A DNA stretch of 64,000 bases from Neotamlana laminarinivorans. GTDB taxonomy: Bacteria; Bacteroidota; Bacteroidia; Flavobacteriales; Flavobacteriaceae. A model generated the notes under the pieces. That model had not been told where the DNA came from. It made no database searches and saw nothing but the letters and a program-made list of their open reading frames with translations. The translations under genes and the position numbers were made by a program. The stretch is from assembly GCF_020523925.1 (NCBI RefSeq), contig NZ_JAJAPW010000006.1, forward strand, positions 62,001-126,000. Reading direction: 5' to 3'. Shown here piece after piece: positions 61,770 to 64,000 of this stretch (its first letter is position 1; the number at the start of each line of letters is the position of its first letter).

Positions 61770-64000
61770 TTAGTTTGTTGTATCTATAGGCAAGTTATTT
61801 GTTGTGTCTGCAGGTAAATCTAAATCGGTGTTTACTTCATCTTCACTGGTGCCTTCATCGTCGTAGAAATATTTAAACGCTCTTAAGTGGTTGTTAAAAA
61901 TTTCACCTTCTTTTTCAGCAAACTCCAAATCGTTTGCAACTAAAACATCTAGCAAACCTTTATAGCGTTGAATATCTGTGTAAATATCTTCAAACAAACG
62001 CTCTTGGTTATCAGTTTTTAAACTGCTGTAGTAATTTAGGTTTTCTTGATATTTTAAAGCGATTTGTTTAAATAAATTTCTTGCTTTTTCTTTTTTATTT
62101 AACTCGTAATAAGCTATAACATAAGGTTCTAATAATGTGTAGTAACCAAAATAATCTACGGGCATGTTATCCATGGCAATATCTGCAATTTCTTCTGCCT
62201 TTTCAGGTTTACCTTCATTAATAAGTTTTTCAACTAATCTTGCTAAATTACCACGATAGGTTATCGCGTTTTTTCGAGTTTCAGGGTCGTGATATATATC
62301 TGGGCTTCCACTATTACCCCAATCCCAGTTTTTAACTTTTTCGTACATTAAATCGGCATCTACGCGTCCCATATCAAACGGGTTGCTTTTGTCTATTTCT
62401 GTTTTTATAGGTACTAATTTGTAGCACATGCCATCTAATTGAAGGTAATCTTTCATCCATAAATAATCGTCGTCACCAAAACTTCCTCCAGTAAAATAAA
62501 TTGGGCGATTCCATTCATTATTTGCAACAATATCTAGCATTAATAAACGGTTTTTATAAAGAGCGCCGCCTTTTAGTTCAATATCAATATAAGGTACAAT
62601 TTTATCGGCATCTTTTGCTTTTACAATACCCGACTTTAATGCATTTATTTTATTTACAGGAATACGTAAGTGTGGTGTAGGCATATATGTTCGGGTTAAG
62701 TCTTGTCTTCTAATATCAGAAATGTCGTAACCTTTTTGCTCTAAAACATATTTGTACTTAGTTCTTGGGTTATCGCTTTGTACAAAATCTAAAAACTGAT
62801 TTACACTTAATGTATCTTCAATTACTTCTTCAATTACAATGTAATCGTTAGTTCCGTATTGGTAGTCTTTGTGCTCAAGTTGCGAAGGTATTGGGTCGCT
62901 TTCGTAAGCTTTACGCTTCATTTGGTCTATATACCAATCGGTTTGAAATAAACTGGTGTTTACAACACGAACATCGGTGCGGTAACCTTCAATTTCTTGG
63001 GCATACCAGAGTGCAAACGTATCATTATCTCCAATGGTAAATAAAATGGCATTTTCAGCACAAGAATCTAAATACATTTTAGCCATAGCTTTGGCTGTAT
63101 ATTTGTCTGATCGGTCATGATCGTCCCAGTTATTTGCCGCCATAATAGTTGGTACTAAAATTAAGCAAGCAACACTAACCACTGGGGCTAGTAATTTTGA
63201 ATTTACTTTGTTTTTTAAAGCATCAAAAATGGCATAAACTCCAAAACCAATCCATAGAGCAAATACATAAAATGAACCAACTACCGAGTAATCACGTTCT
63301 CTAGGTTCGAATGGGCGAACATTGGTGTATACTTGAATAGCAATTCCTGTAAATAGGAAAAACACAAGCATTACCCAAAATTGTTTTCTGTCTTTGTTGA
63401 ACAGGAAGAAAAACCCAATTAAACCTAAAATTAAAGGTAGCAAATAATAGGTGTTTCTGGCTTTATTATTTTTTACATCGCTCGGTAAATTGTCTTGCGA
63501 GTAGCCTAAGTGCCATTCATCAATAAATTTAATTCCAGTAATCCAGTTACCGTGGTTATCGTATTTGCCTTGAATATCATCTTGCCTTCCAGAGAAGTTC
63601 CACATAAAATAACGCCAATACATATAACCTAATTGATATTCGAATAAATAAGCGATATTACTAGCTAAAGATGGTTTTTCAATTTCAATATTATTTTTTT
63701 CGCTTTTTAAAAAGTTGTTGTAGTCTTCATAATCAACATTTCCTTGAGCAACTTGATTTTTAAACTCCGAAATTTGCGATTTATATTGTGTAATTTGGTT
63801 TAAGGCGTAAGCATTAGCTTGGTCTTCAGGAAAACCAGCATTTATAGCCGATCTATAATAATCGTTTTGCAATCCAGGTTTTACTTTAAAATTTAAAAAT
63901 CCAGAGAACATCATGTAATTTTCGGCATGTTCTGGGCTCCACATACGTGGGAGTATAGATGCATGCTTCGAGTTGTAATTTTGTTTATCGTTTTTGTAAT
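61770..64000 (-). CDS. DUF2723-family membrane protein (N-terminus beyond window)
   Basis: At least 743 residues of a large membrane protein; the frame stays open to the right window edge, past the internal ATG at 63944, so the true start lies outside. Membrane helices occupy the visible N-terminal third (about YYLLPLILGLIGFFFLF, FWVMLVFFLFTGIAI, SKLLAPVVSVACLILVP) around the family segment EPRERDYSVVGSFYVFALW, followed by a soluble region with IGDNDTFALWYAQE and TPR-like helices near EKAEEIADIAMDNMPVDYFGYY. Relatives are annotated as possible glycosyl/mannosyltransferases of the GT-C type; activity unproven. Low-complexity Asp/Thr tail. Confidence 0.9.
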   Translation of the reverse strand, partial: YKNDKQNYNSKHASILPRMWSPEHAENYMMFSGFLNFKVKPGLQNDYYRSAINAGFPEDQANAYALNQITQYKSQISEFKNQVAQGNVDYEDYNNFLKSEKNNIEIEKPSLASNIAYLFEYQLGYMYWRYFMWNFSGRQDDIQGKYDNHGNWITGIKFIDEWHLGYSQDNLPSDVKNNKARNTYYLLPLILGLIGFFFLFNKDRKQFWVMLVFFLFTGIAIQVYTNVRPFEPRERDYSVVGSFYVFALWIGFGVYAIFDALKNKVNSKLLAPVVSVACLILVPTIMAANNWDDHDRSDKYTAKAMAKMYLDSCAENAILFTIGDNDTFALWYAQEIEGYRTDVRVVNTSLFQTDWYIDQMKRKAYESDPIPSQLEHKDYQYGTNDYIVIEEVIEDTLSVNQFLDFVQSDNPRTKYKYVLEQKGYDISDIRRQDLTRTYMPTPHLRIPVNKINALKSGIVKAKDADKIVPYIDIELKGGALYKNRLLMLDIVANNEWNRPIYFTGGSFGDDDYLWMKDYLQLDGMCYKLVPIKTEIDKSNPFDMGRVDADLMYEKVKNWDWGNSGSPDIYHDPETRKNAITYRGNLARLVEKLINEGKPEKAEEIADIAMDNMPVDYFGYYTLLEPYVIAYYELNKKEKARNLFKQIALKYQENLNYYSSLKTDNQERLFEDIYTDIQRYKGLLDVLVANDLEFAEKEGEIFNNHLRAFKYFYDDEGTSEDEVNTDLDLPADTTNNLPIDTTN

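Noticed and set aside
1-64000. CRISPR arrays, prophage, insertion sequences, secretion islands
   Set aside because: No regularly spaced repeats, integrase, transposase or phage structural genes were seen on either strand.

Overview
The window is a low-GC, chromosome-like segment of a bacterium of the Bacteroidota, almost certainly family Flavobacteriaceae. Grounds: TonB receptors with N-terminal carboxypeptidase-regulatory-like domains, a PorT-family barrel next to an ExbB/ExbD/ExbD operon, DUF5686, DUF4421, DUF6503 and DUF2723 families, Bacteroidota promoter elements (TAnnTTTG, once with a perfect TTTG-N19 partner), and almost no Shine-Dalgarno sites. No plasmid, phage, insertion sequence or CRISPR hallmark was seen; it reads as core genome.

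Layout. 1-11.8 kb: a possible CDS end, a DMT exporter, leuS, a SemiSWEET, ald, a membrane zinc protease, a solitary TonB receptor and aspS. 11.9-20.3 kb: a DUF6503 lipid-binding-like protein, a CLC channel with CBS domains, tadA and dxs (divergent, apparently leaderless), a GH30 lipoprotein and dgt. 20.4-28.3 kb: a likely phosphate-acquisition locus made of a small carboxypeptidase-regulatory-like protein, a surface beta-helix lipoprotein, a large TonB receptor, a YwqK-like protein and a PiT transporter with a PhoU-like tail; TTAACAT-N4-TTAACAT direct repeats with 11-bp phasing lie upstream of these units. 28.3-36 kb: OmpA lipoprotein, orphan NarL-type regulator, aspartic protease, tatD-ansA, tRNA-Ser(GGA), exbB-x-exbD-exbD and a PorT-family protein. 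36-48.7 kb, mostly minus strand: rpoN with a coupled membrane protein, asnS, an RND/MMPL exporter, small secreted proteins, DUF5686 barrel, and the translation cluster rplM-rpsI / rpsB-tsf / pyrH / frr. 49-64 kb: YgiQ radical SAM protein, PfpI/DJ-1 protein, SBF-like transporter, cell-wall amidase, Nudix, DUF4421 barrel, polA, ALDH, a membrane metallophosphoesterase, a cysteine-free thioredoxin-like protein, a polysaccharide deacetylase and a truncated DUF2723 protein.

The most interesting material is non-coding. (1) A dispersed intergenic repeat occurs four times (about 4305, 14645, 18853, 60937); three copies are exactly 82 bp and one copy has a paired change in both terminal arms. (2) A second, TGTCA...TGACA inverted-repeat element lies at 14812-14883, and a half copy of it appears to be embedded in frame inside leuS, just before the editing-domain TTRPDT motif. 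(3) The Pho-box-like repeats tie the 20-28 kb genes into a candidate phosphate regulon. (4) rpsB has a structured leader plus a perfect 14-bp hairpin upstream. Protein oddities include a CLC protein lacking both key glutamates, a thioredoxin fold without cysteines and a lineage-specific LeuRS insertion.
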